Source: Prostheceraeus crozeri
Lineage: Eukaryota > Platyhelminthes > Polycladida > Euryleptidae
Reading direction: 5' to 3'
Length of the DNA stretch: 64,000 bases
Assembly (NCBI GenBank): GCA_907163375.1
Contig: CAJQUW010011310.1
Location: 248,001-312,000 of the forward strand
Shown here: positions 54,406-64,000 of the stretch, piece after piece
Position numbering within the stretch: the first letter of the stretch is position 1
Layout: every line of letters starts with the position of its first letter
Position numbers and translations under genes: made by a program
The notes under the pieces: model-generated
The model's input: the letters and a program-made list of their open reading frames with translations, nothing else
Told to the model about the DNA's origin: nothing
Databases searched by the model: none

Positions 54406-57142
54406 TTCTACACAACACCTTTTCATTACTACTTAGGCGAAGGGTGGTTTGCCGGAAGAATCACATCCCTCATTAAAAAAAGCAATTTTGTGTCATAAAA
54501 TTAGAACAACACCCCTGTTTATTAATCTACATTGTATGTATTGATGACGTCATTGAACGAACGAGAAGTGCTGTCTATTTGAGGGACATTGTGGAGGAAA
54601 TTTGTGCCCACAATATTTTTTGCTTCTCTGAAATGTTTATATATATATATATATATATAGATTTTTACTCATGTTCTCCCAAAATTAGAATAAAATATGG
54701 CTTCAAACACGGCTTAACTTTTAATTACATTTCAGCAGCTACACACAATTTGAGTGATTTGTGTTTAGTATCAGACTTGATAATACCACCAACGTGGGAG
54801 GCCAAAGATTCGCCATTCACGCACGATGATGCGCGCGAACAACGAATTGGTAGTAGAAAAATTATGAAAACGAAAAATTTTGCGTTGGAATAAAATCATT
54901 GTAGTTATGGCTATTCGCATTATAGCGTACGGAAACCGCGCCTCTGTTGCACGGTTGCTCCAACGCACCGATACGTGCGAGTCAACATATAGCAAAAGAA
55001 TCAATAGCGGTATTTCGACGCAACGTTGTAAATAGCTATACTAAGTTAATTTTTTATTTGCACGTCATTTGGCGTCGGAATATGGCCTTATCCTTCTTAT
55101 ATGGTCTTATCCTCGCCTGGCTCGCAATATGGGTGATTTCCAGTTGGTGTCTATTATTGTGAATCAGTGTTTGATCATCTTCAGAATCTGTATGCAAAAT
55201 GTAACTAGAAAACTAGCAAAATTCCATTACACATGATTAAGGGGTTGCATAAATTTTAATGCATGATTTTATATAGCCAGTGGCTCAGCATTTGATTCAC
55301 GTGAATCGTAGAGAACTCAACCAGGATGAGAGTAGGTGTCTTCTATTCATCTCAACATTACAATTAGCTAAGAGAACTCACAATCCATGGCAGTGAGGCA
55401 TATTTTGGGTCCAGTGACATTGCAGAAACGGTTTCCTTAGAGAAATAAATAACAGCGGTATGAAACTAATTTTTAATTATTCTAAAATGTTGTAGCAATT
55501 TTACTTTAGAAATTTAAACAAATAATTTTTTCACGAGTCTGAGGAACATGAAGTATTGAGAACTATGCAGCATGATCACGTAATCCAACTATTCGGTGCA
55601 TGACTTTCTCTTCATTTTAGTCAAAGTAATAACACGTTGGCTATGCAAATGTGTTCCATAACACATGGTTAATTTCACATTCAGTTTGTCCTGTCTCCAT
55701 CTAGCAGATGATTAATTAATTATTGGCAAGAAAAGTCGGTAGGATGGGAAAAGAGCCAATTTATTCTCCATTTGGAATGATTGCAAAATCAAGTCAACGC
55801 ATTCTCAAATCCAATCAACCTTATGACCATAGACATCGGATAACATTATTAGTTCTAATAATGTTATCCGATGTCTATGCTTGTGACGTTTTATGGCGAC
55901 TGACTTGTCTTTGGTTGCCTGGCAAATCATGACCAAAAGAAGGAATAAATCAATGCTCTCCTTGAAAGTTAGACTCAAAGAGAGACAAAAGGCATTTAAT
56001 CAAAAGTCGATGATTTTTTGACATAAAGATGACAAAGTGTGAAAGTTGACTACGTACGTATACGTCTGTTCTACGTATCATCCATAGAAAGGCATCACCC
56101 ATGTCTCTTCAAAAATCTCTAAAAGAAGACAGGAATTTGATTTTTTGCCATTTGCTTCTCTCCAGACCAAAAAATTACTCAAAACTTTGCGTTCGGCATT
56201 CAGCATTCGGCAGCGGTCGAGCTTGATCAAAAAAACGAACTGTTTGAATACCGTAGGATACATAAACATTCTATTTAAGTCGTAATCAAAGAAAGTTTCA
56301 AATTGGAATTGTTATTTTTTCTTGCTCACATGAAATTTGATGTTTTAGATCGTTGATTTTGCTTTTAAAGCATCTTGAACACATAGAATATAGAAAATCT
56401 CATGAACTTGTGCTTTCTGTAGTGTTGATGTGTTTATCCATCGTATCCTCAACTTTTTACACAACATTTAATTGTTTGGCGTCAGTGCTTCAAAAAGTAG
56501 CATATTATAAATATTTCTCAATTAGCATATTATTAATTCTGCGAGCTTGCGGGATCTTCGCACGATGTCAAGCATGTGAGAGAGGGGTGTCTGCGTTTGA
56601 ATAAGGTGGAATGAATAAGTCAGATGTTTACAAATCTTTTGAAGTCCTGATGTTAGAAATAAGTGGTTTTCATAGAAGAAGGTTCTATTGTATACATAAT
56701 TAATGGGCTGTGTTGTAATCCACATCCTTATTTACGATTGACTACAAATATTTACTTGGCTCAGCCACGGCAGGATGAGGTGCTTGAAAAAGTCGCTTCC
56801 TTTTGACAGCTGACTTAATGGCCATCGCAGGCATAAAGTAATAATAGACGGCTTGGTCCTCCCAAATTTTCTACCAGCACCTTTGTGAAGAAATGCACTG
56901 CTTAGCTTTCGATGTATAATTTGATGGATGATCACAAAATAAATGTTGACTGAATGATTGAATTTGCATCGTTGTTGCCCTTTTTTGCATACTGTACATT
57001 GTTTCTAGTAACCACAGTTCAACTGCTGCAAAGGAAAACAGACAGACATTATATTTTATTGAAGTGCTGTGAATCGACACAGTGAAGATCAATTGAAATG
57101 AATGCGTGCATCACTTAACTAGCAGAGGTCCGTGCGTTACGG
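54406..57142. other. Non-coding stretch
   Basis: No gene recognised. It contains a (TA)n microsatellite at 54638-54659 and a perfect 25-bp palindrome at 55828-55879. Open frames here are short and without domains. Confidence 0.5.
55828..55879. repeat. Perfect palindrome, 25-bp arms, 2-base centre
   Basis: CATAGACATCGGATAACATT continues to ATTAG at 55852; after the centre TT, the exact reverse complement runs 55855-55879. There are no mismatches and the homology does not extend past the arms. Confidence 0.95.
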
Positions 57143-58001
57143 CAGGGATCGTATGCCTGCGGCCCGCGACTCATTTTCAAAATACCGTGATTTGCGACCG
57201 GCAAAGTCAAAAGCAGTTTCTCAAACTTAACTGACACAGCAGGCTAATCACTGTTCAGGACTGCGCTCTTACGTGAAAAGATGTTGAGCCGCATTAAGGG
57301 GGCTGTGAGTAATATTTCATTTTAAATCACATGCGCTCACTTTCAATACGTCCTCTTCAATCTAGTGTGACATCGACTCGTGTTTGACGCTAACTTCTCA
57401 GCCAATATGAAGAGCTGTGAACCCATGAAAGGTTATTGCTACTCTTATCGCATGGTCAATGCACTTCATACTTTCTTTTTTGCAATATCCTCGTGATTGT
57501 AATCATGCTTTGATTTTGTCGACAAATTGATCAGGCTTTGTGTTTTAATCATCTTCATGATTGTCTTTTCAGATAGGTCTATCTCTTACTAACTTGCTTG
57601 TTATCTAGACTTTGTAAATTTCATTGTATTATTCACATCCTTTCCATTCTGCATTCAATACTGTTCTGTTTCAGTCACAAGTATTGCTGGATTTAGTACT
57701 TTATCTTTGCATTTTGTAATGTTTTGTTTTGCTGATTTCTTCTCTACTGTACATATTCCTTCCATGATGTTGATATGGTATAAATTATTGATTGGAAGTT
57801 GTAAACCACTTCATGTCTTCTTCATTGACAGAATTGAAAAAATACTTAGCAGAGTTATAGATGAACGTCTGGGCTATGCTTCGCATGATTATAAACAGCG
57901 ATAAAGATTCATTTTAATTTGATTAACTGCCGGCTTTGCGGCCCGCGAGGAGTTTGAACCTGATCCAGTGGCCTGTTGGTTGTTTAGGTTGCCGACCCTT
58001 G
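57143..58001. mobile_element. Non-autonomous hAT element with GCGGCCCGCG-type ends
   Basis: The left end CAGGGATCGTATGCCTGCGG and the reverse complement of the right end CAAGGGTCGGCAACCTAAAC are diverged forms of the common hAT terminus CAGGGGTCGGCAACCTGCGG. Both are followed by a GCGGCCCGCG/CTCGCGGGCCGC stretch. About 860 bp with no recognisable transposase. Flanking octamers (CGTTACGG, ATTTATAG) agree at only half the positions, so the duplication has decayed or the ends are eroded: an old copy. Confidence 0.6.
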
Positions 58002-59298
58002 ATTTATAGGGTATTGCAAAGTTTTTTTACAGAACTTGTGATTGCAGACGCAGCATCTTATCCATCTGGGTCAATATTGATTTGCAAACTTTGATTAGCC
58101 TACCAAACCTCGACAACCTAAAGTTTAAAGACTATCACATCAGAGCTGGTCATAAGAAATGGATTACTTCGATTACGACCGAAAGGGACGACGATGGATG
58201 GACCGATTGAACAACTCTTATCAAGCAACAACTAGATGGGCCGTTTTCTGTCTGACAGACTGCGACCGGTGCACAGGCTAATCGATTTTTTTGCATCGTT
58301 CTGCGTTAACAGGTAATGTCTTATTGAATGAGAAAATGCACGATATTGCTGCAACCAATTTGCTTCCTTTGCCTTCTAGGCTATATTTTGTTTCTGAAGC
58401 TAATTCTCTGAAGCTAGAAACGAATCAAGCAACTTGTGTCTCTAAAAAACACTTGAAATTTAACCTATCTCAAATGATCGCATTTTTCAAAACTGTAAAA
58501 TTGGTGGTATGCATATTATTTGCATTCAAATTGGTTACATCATTCGCGATGAAATGCAGGTTCTTGATAAAAGATTATATATGCTATAACCTATTTTGAA
58601 TTGTAATTGATCTTAACAGTGTCTCTTGCTGTGCTCAATAGGCCTACTAGAGGATTTTTAATAACTTCGCATCATGCCAAAGTAGCCTACTATTATTCAG
58701 AATCATTGTAAGATTCCATTGAATATTGTGATCTAATCTGCTTTGTCATGCAAGCAATTTACAATCTGTTTATCAACTAAGTTGAGCTATGTATTGGCAT
58801 TTAACCGACAGTTAATTTGACTTTTAAATACCAGTTACCAGACTTTTAATAACATGCGATATGAAGCAAATTCTCTAGAGGATCCGAAACATATGCTATA
58901 TCGCAGAATCAACGAAATAATTTGGAGTTGAAGACGGACCTTTGAAAAAATTCGACTTCTCTGCAACCATGCTTCTCGAAATTTGTAGATGATGTGGTGA
59001 TTCTGTAATGAAAAAACTCAGTTTTCTATCATGTTCGTAGGGCTTCTAACTCGCGGATTATGGAGGATTTAGTGACGCAGACATTAGCTCGTGTATGCTC
59101 TCTCTCCCTCTCTTCTCGCTAAATTATTCTTTACTATTTTTGCTCCTGAATTTGGTGTTCGTTTTCGAATCATCACAATTGCGCAATTGTGCACTTGCAT
59201 TTCTTTTTTTTAATAATTTAATTGAGTAAATTTTCTGTTTAACCTCCTTAGGAATGTGTCAAAACTCAGTCCACAAAACAATTAGAAAATACAGCTTC
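58002..59298. other. Nothing recognised
   Basis: AT-rich sequence between two hAT elements with no supported gene or repeat. Confidence 0.45.
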
Positions 59299-60188
59299 AT
59301 TGCTATCAGGGTTGGAAAAAATCACGATTTTTTTAAAAAAATCAAAAAAATCGGATTTTTTTGATTTAAATCGGATTTTTTTGATTTAAATCAGATTTTT
59401 TTGATTTTTTAATGATTACCTTACTTTATTCTATCAAGGTGAAAATAAAATGAATGAAGTATGCAATGGAGTTTTCACAAGCAATTATTTACATCATTTA
59501 ATCCATAACATGTCTGTAATTTTCAATCATTACTGAATTCACATTGATTCTAATTACCGGTATCTACCACCGACTGATTTGATCTTTAAAATACTCAGTT
59601 CAAAGTTGATCTGTGAATATTTTCATACTTATGGGCACCTTTGCGAACACATGTATTATCTTGTATAGGCTATATTAACTGATTGTAAATTTAATTATAC
59701 TGTTATTTTTTATAAAACCATTTATTTAGATCCATCTAGGTATGTATCGATTAACTTACTTCACTTAAAAATAGTAATGCTTTATTCAATTGTAAAATTA
59801 CTTTCATTTGAAAGCTTTATTACAGACTCAACGTTAAATTTTAGTTAACTTATTTTTTATCAATTCTGTGAAATGCCGTACAAAAGGTTAAAAGTTCATT
59901 TAAATACAATCATATGAATGTACAACTGTAGGTTTATTGCAAATATACACTGTGCCATAATACTCTGGGGTAGCGTGTACAGTACATATAGATAAATTAG
60001 ATAACTTATCTGTTATCCATGTAGTTAAGATGAATTACCTTTATCCAAATGACCTTTTTATCCATCTATTAAGTTTGTTCTAACACCCAAAATTGTAATT
60101 ATATGGAATGCAAAAGATTTACGAAACAACAAGAATCTTTACTCAAAGTCTAAGCTATTTAAGAAGATCAAAGGTATCGTTTATTCCT

Positions 60189-61763
60189 TTAGTTCAAAGC
60201 TTTGAACAAAAATACGAGTTTCTTGGCCTTCTCATTGCCGAGTCGATTTCGTAGTTTCGACTGGACAAGTCCATAGGAACTGAACATTCTCTCGACGCTA
60301 GCTGATCTTGCTACAGCGGAGAACAAACAACGCAAAAATATAGTGATGGTCTCATCTAGGGAATTTTTGTGGAACATCCACCAATCACATGCATTCATCG
60401 ATTTTACCACGTTTTCTTCGAATGTGCACGGCATAAAAGGCGATGATTTTGATTGGAATTTCATTAAGAAAGGAATGATCTTTGGACACTTTTCATTTGC
60501 AAATGACATTGCTTCATTTCTTTCTTTTTCAGTCAAGGACTTCCCTGTATATCTGGGATGCAAGAAGTTAGATAATAGATGTACAGGTGTGACTGCCTAT
60601 TCGTATCGTTTCTGGAATATTTTCATGATTTCACGATTCTTCAGGGTCTGGAACTTTTCACCCAGCTCTTTCCATATTTCAACAGCCTCAGCTAACTTAA
60701 TTGTCTCCTTGAATATGATCCATAGCCTCAGCGACTGGCGCCAGCCTGTCCTTCAGCTCTTCCACTGAACGCTTCAAGACCATGTTGTTGACTTTGTTGC
60801 GAATAACATTGTCAATTTTATCTCGGTGATCTTCGCAGATCTTGATAAGCTTGGACCAGTTGTCAATGTATGATTTCAAGCTGTCACACATACTGTTCCA
60901 TCTGACGTCTTGCGGCATGATCAACTTTGTCCCATTCTCTTGACGACATTTTGCAGCTGCGAAGTGGTTGTTCCTAAAGAATTTTATGACTTGCACTACG
61001 TGTTCATGCACATCAAAAATTGAAAGATCTTGTGCAAACAAATTTAAGTAATGTGCTGAGCAACCGTAAGTCAATATATCGTTTCGGTATGTTTCTTCCA
61101 CTTTCTTCCTCATCAGAGTTACATTGACCGCATTATCTGTAACTACGCTGCCTACCTTGCAGCTGTATTCGGTTTCGAGTCTCCGAATCATTGATCCCGA
61201 GATCTCAGCCAGGTACTCTGCCGTGTGAGATTGGTCGGCTGTGTCTACTGAATCAAACAGATAAACAAGTCCATCCTCTGTAGTAACTGTAGAACTGACA
61301 ATAGGCTCATTATGAACATTTGACCATCCATCAAATCCTAAACATACAACTTTATCCATACAACAAGTTATCCCCACATTTCTGCCACTGTTCATCGTGA
61401 ATTTTATCCAACAGTTTGCCAGAAATGTCTTTCCTACTTGGAGGATGGTAACCAGGTCGTAACATTTCTATCATTTTGATGTAGTGAGGATTCTCAACAG
61501 AACGAAAGGATGAATTAGTAGAAAAAACGAATCTTGCAATTTGCGAATCAATTTCGTTTGATAGAGATGCAGGTGTTCTGACGATGAATTTATCAATCGC
61601 ACTTTTGCCTGAGGACTTCACGGAGGCACTAGTAGTACTTTTCTGACAGACGGAGCTTTTGTTGAAGACCCCGCAGTTGAGTCAGAATTCACGTTTGCCA
61701 GACTCTCCTCTGTCGTTGTGCTACTAGCTCCAGCTTCCGTAGATGGAGGACCATTTGGTTTAC
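60189..61763 (-). pseudogene. hAT transposase exon 2
   Basis: The acceptor TTCTTTTCAG precedes 61763. In order: a Ser/Thr-rich linker (GKPNGPPSTEAGASSTT), KSAIDKFIVRTP, then a DUF659-like/RNase-H core with VVCLGFDGWSNVHNEPIVSS (first Asp), KVGSVVTDNAVNV (second Asp), YGCSAHYLNLFAQDL, and RWNSMCDSLKSYI. It ends with the hAT C-terminal dimerisation block SASVERMFSSYGLVQSKLRN and a stop at 60191-60189. Disruptions seen: a frame change near 61650, one near 61380, one near 60700 and an in-frame TAG near 60590 (QAVTP-like context). The copy is therefore not functional as it stands, but only mildly damaged. Confidence 0.9.
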
Positions 61764-62715
61764 CTGAAAAGAAGGTAAAATTAAGAATCTTATTAGTTCA
61801 ATGTATGCAGTCCACTAACTACTGTATAATAAGTAGGACCCAAACGCGTGAGTTTAAACAAAATAAAGTCTAGATATCATCATTTTCTGAACAGTAGCTT
61901 AAACCCGGAGTAAGTAAGGCAATTAATTAGCACAATTAATTACCAAGATGAGACAAGATTACCGGGACGGCGGCTAACGTGGTGATACTAAATCACTGCC
62001 AGCGAACTATATACGGTATGAAACCATAAAATTTAACAAAGAAATTATTATCTGACAAAAAGTTCATTTTGTCACTACATAGCAGGACACAGCTTATAAC
62101 AATATACTAAGTTAGAGAAAAAGGCTTTATCTGCATCTTTGATCATTCAAAAACCAATTGTACACTACTACTGATAATTAGGGCAATTGTTTAGTGCAGT
62201 ATGAAATTAAAAATTGTACATTTATGAAATGGTAATTATGTAAAATTGTGTGTTTATACATATAACACAATATTGCGTTTTACCTATAATTCATTAGTTT
62301 ACGGTAGGGTTAGCCTATATCGGCTTCAGCTATATCAATGTCTCTTCCTTGTTCCCACCAGCCGCCAATACAGGCGAATTATGCGGGCCTAGGTCGAGCG
62401 ACCCTATGCTGCTCAATTTTTTAGAATTTGACCTAATTTACTAATCAACAATTAGACCATTTTTTATTCATATACCTATAACTTAAGCAAATAACATTCT
62501 AAAACCCACAGCATCCTATTATTTTGAATTGGTTTAGTAAAAGTACAATAACGATAAAAATCTTTAGAACCAGATATGGCTTTTTTGGTATAGTACAGTA
62601 AAAAGTAGCTAAGTCTTTTGCTGTAAATACACACTTTACTGTTCAATAAATATTTTATGCAGCTATACCGATACTTTAAGTTTTAGATCTACACTGTTGT
62701 TCGATTGACACTCAC
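61764..62715. other. Intron of the hAT transposase gene
   Basis: A 0.95-kb AT-rich segment between donor GTGAGTG (62715) and acceptor TTTTCAG (61764). The phases agree (one base carried from exon 1, AGT made across the junction). Nothing else recognised. Confidence 0.6.
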
Positions 62716-62923
62716 TTGTAGTATTAGGTTCGACGATTTATACTTCTTTCTCGGTCGAATTTGAAGTAGAGCACTTAAGTTGATGCGTTCGTAAACGTGC
62801 AACCAATCCTTGTAACTCATATTTGCAAGATTTACATCGCGCCCGACATCCAGTTTGTGTTGTAGACGGAATTTTGTCGTAAAATGCCCAAATAGGATCA
62901 GCTTTTCTACCCGCCATTTTCAT
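62716..62923 (-). pseudogene. hAT transposase exon 1 with BED-type zinc finger
   Basis: It starts MKMAGRKADPIWAFYDKIPS at 62923. A BED finger follows: CRARCKSCKYELQGLVARLR, then THQLKC, i.e. Cys-x2-Cys with the distal His/Cys pair, used for binding the element's ends. An in-frame TAA occurs at 62740-62738. If that stop is secondary, the exon runs to a consensus donor GTGAGTG after 62716 (reading EPNTT), in phase with exon 2. If the stop is original, the first exon would end earlier at a poor donor; I prefer the first reading. Confidence 0.85.
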
Positions 62924-63718
62924 CTATGATATTTCCGAGAAAAAAGCATTTCCAGATTCCCGTGTGAATCCTAACATTTTCGATTAGGCATTAGTCGGCC
63001 AATCAGGCAGCCAACCAGTGTTATTCCCAAGAACCAACATTTCCAAGAAAATATCCATCATGACGTCAGCTAAAACGCGTACGAGCACATGAATGATTCA
63101 TGGGTATCACGCTGATTCAGGAATTCTATCTGACAGATGAGTACAACGAGTATAAAACACATGATTCAGTAGCATATGTTAGGTTATTAAGCAGACTCTT
63201 GCGCGGCAGTCTAATGAGTGTTTAACGATCAACAGTTTGATAAATATCAAAAACCGGACAATATAATCAGTAATTGAATTTAGGATTTCAAATACTGTTT
63301 TTTGAATGAGACTTTCCATATCACTATGCCATATGTATATGTACATGTATACATACAAATATAATTTTACGTGTATTCAAAGTATGATAGAAATCAAGTG
63401 ATTAAATCGACAGCTTACTTGATCAGATGATTTAAATCGAGTCTGTCGATGATTGTTTTGATTTTTGGCAATCCTGAACCATGTACAGGTAGGCCTATGT
63501 AGTCTACATGTATGATACATACATGCCTATGTTGGTTTTGAACTGAATTTCGCTAGTTTTAATACCAAGCTAGTTAAAGGAGTAAAAGAAATGAGTCGAA
63601 AGACAAATTTTCAAAAAAATCAACTTTTGATTTAAATCGCTGATTTTTTTAAAAAAATCAATTGATTTAAATCGCAATTTAAATCAGTGATTTAAATCAA
63701 GCCAACCCTGATTGCTAT

Positions 63719-64000
63719 AGACAAGTGGTTTGAATTCAAGAAGAATTCATGCCCTTTTCTAAACAATTAACAGAGCTCTTCTGCCTCGAGACACTTTTCA
63801 GGTGCTTTGTGACTAAAGCATTAAATTGAATCTTGTAGCTCACGATAGACTTAAGTATGAAATCCAGGTTAGTTCACTGCTTAAAAGTGTTGCTATTATA
63901 CAATGGATGCTTAATAGACTGTGCGGTATTAAGAGTTATAAACTAAACGATTGGCATTTGACATGTCGAGGGCAGCGCCTCTGATTATTCTGTCCTCTAA
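63719..64000. other. Nothing recognised
   Basis: The last 282 bp, right of the hAT element, show no supported gene or repeat. Confidence 0.4.

Larger units (their letters stand above)
59307..63710 (-). mobile_element. hAT transposon with perfect 8-bp target duplication
   Basis: 4404 bp. The octamer ATTGCTAT stands directly outside both ends (59299-59306, 63711-63718). Both ends start CAGGGTTGG, followed by subterminal arrays of GATTTAAATC and GATTTTTTT words in both orientations. A two-exon transposase gene lies inside on the minus strand. Intact flanks and few coding lesions indicate a fairly recent insertion. Its terminal words match the single fragment at 24460-24543 only in the CAGGGTTGG core. 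Confidence 0.95.

Noticed and set aside
60343-60768. 141-codon plus-strand frame
   Set aside because: It is antisense to the hAT transposase, which explains the open frame.
1-64000. CRISPR arrays, operons, bacterial promoters or terminators
   Set aside because: The window is animal nuclear DNA; no regularly spaced repeats of that kind occur.

Overview
The window is animal nuclear DNA. It is AT-rich and intron-rich, coding exons fill only a few percent of it, and much of the rest is recognisable mobile-element debris. The element mix is LINEs, Penelope-like elements with GIY-YIG endonucleases, hAT, mariner and Harbinger-type DNA elements, and tRNA-derived SINEs. With the many copies of the palindromic octamer TAGGCCTA, this suggests a marine invertebrate, perhaps a deuterostome such as an echinoderm, hemichordate or tunicate. 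The sequence alone does not settle the species. Both host proteins are clearly diverged from their vertebrate counterparts.

Two host genes are supported, both on the minus strand and in tandem. (1) A Groucho/TLE co-repressor gene. A 7-codon first coding exon (MYPNRPP) at 18744-18764 is followed about 10 kb on by three exons at 8849-8643, 8533-8471 and 7871-7449. These encode the Q domain and the start of the GP region, 238 codons in phase. The CcN, SP and WD40 exons are not visible and presumably lie left of position 1. (2) DCTN2 (dynactin p50/dynamitin). Six exons between 45564 and 21268 join in phase to about 398 residues plus stop, and lack only the short N-terminal exon. About 2.5 kb separate the DCTN2 stop from the Groucho start, and that interval probably holds the Groucho promoter. 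A possible terminal coding exon of an unidentified gene lies in DCTN2 intron 2 (38790-38886).

Layout: 1-7448, sparse sequence left of the Groucho exons with a 315-bp element at 5225. 7449-18807, Groucho; intron 1 holds a three-level nest: a decayed LINE (10735-15870) split by a 2.7-kb DNA element (11319-14083), itself split by a mariner-like element (11914-13252). 18808-21267, intergenic, with a pair of 240-bp repeats. 21268-45564, DCTN2; its introns carry LINE pieces (25.8 kb, 26.8-28.9 kb), two Penelope-like fragments (29.0-29.6 and 43.1-44.0 kb), a hAT-like element with a perfect 8-bp target duplication (31.5-32.2 kb), SINEs, MITEs and foldbacks. 45565-64000, no host gene seen. This last part has a second, uninterrupted copy of the 11.3-14.1 kb element (46298-47681), a GC-rich minisatellite (50120-50690), a nearly full-length RTE-like LINE with a PHD-like zinc finger (50780-54405), a short hAT derivative (57143-58001) and a 4.4-kb hAT transposon with a perfect 8-bp target duplication (59307-63710).

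No new multi-gene system is evident. The most interesting points are: GAAAC-ended hairpins, resembling hammerhead ribozyme cores, just downstream of both Penelope-type GIY-YIG frames; the long inverted repeats around one of them; the nested insertions, readable by comparing two copies of the same element; a SINE and a LINE sharing a short motif; and the Groucho micro-exon with an acceptor-like site just upstream of its start codon.
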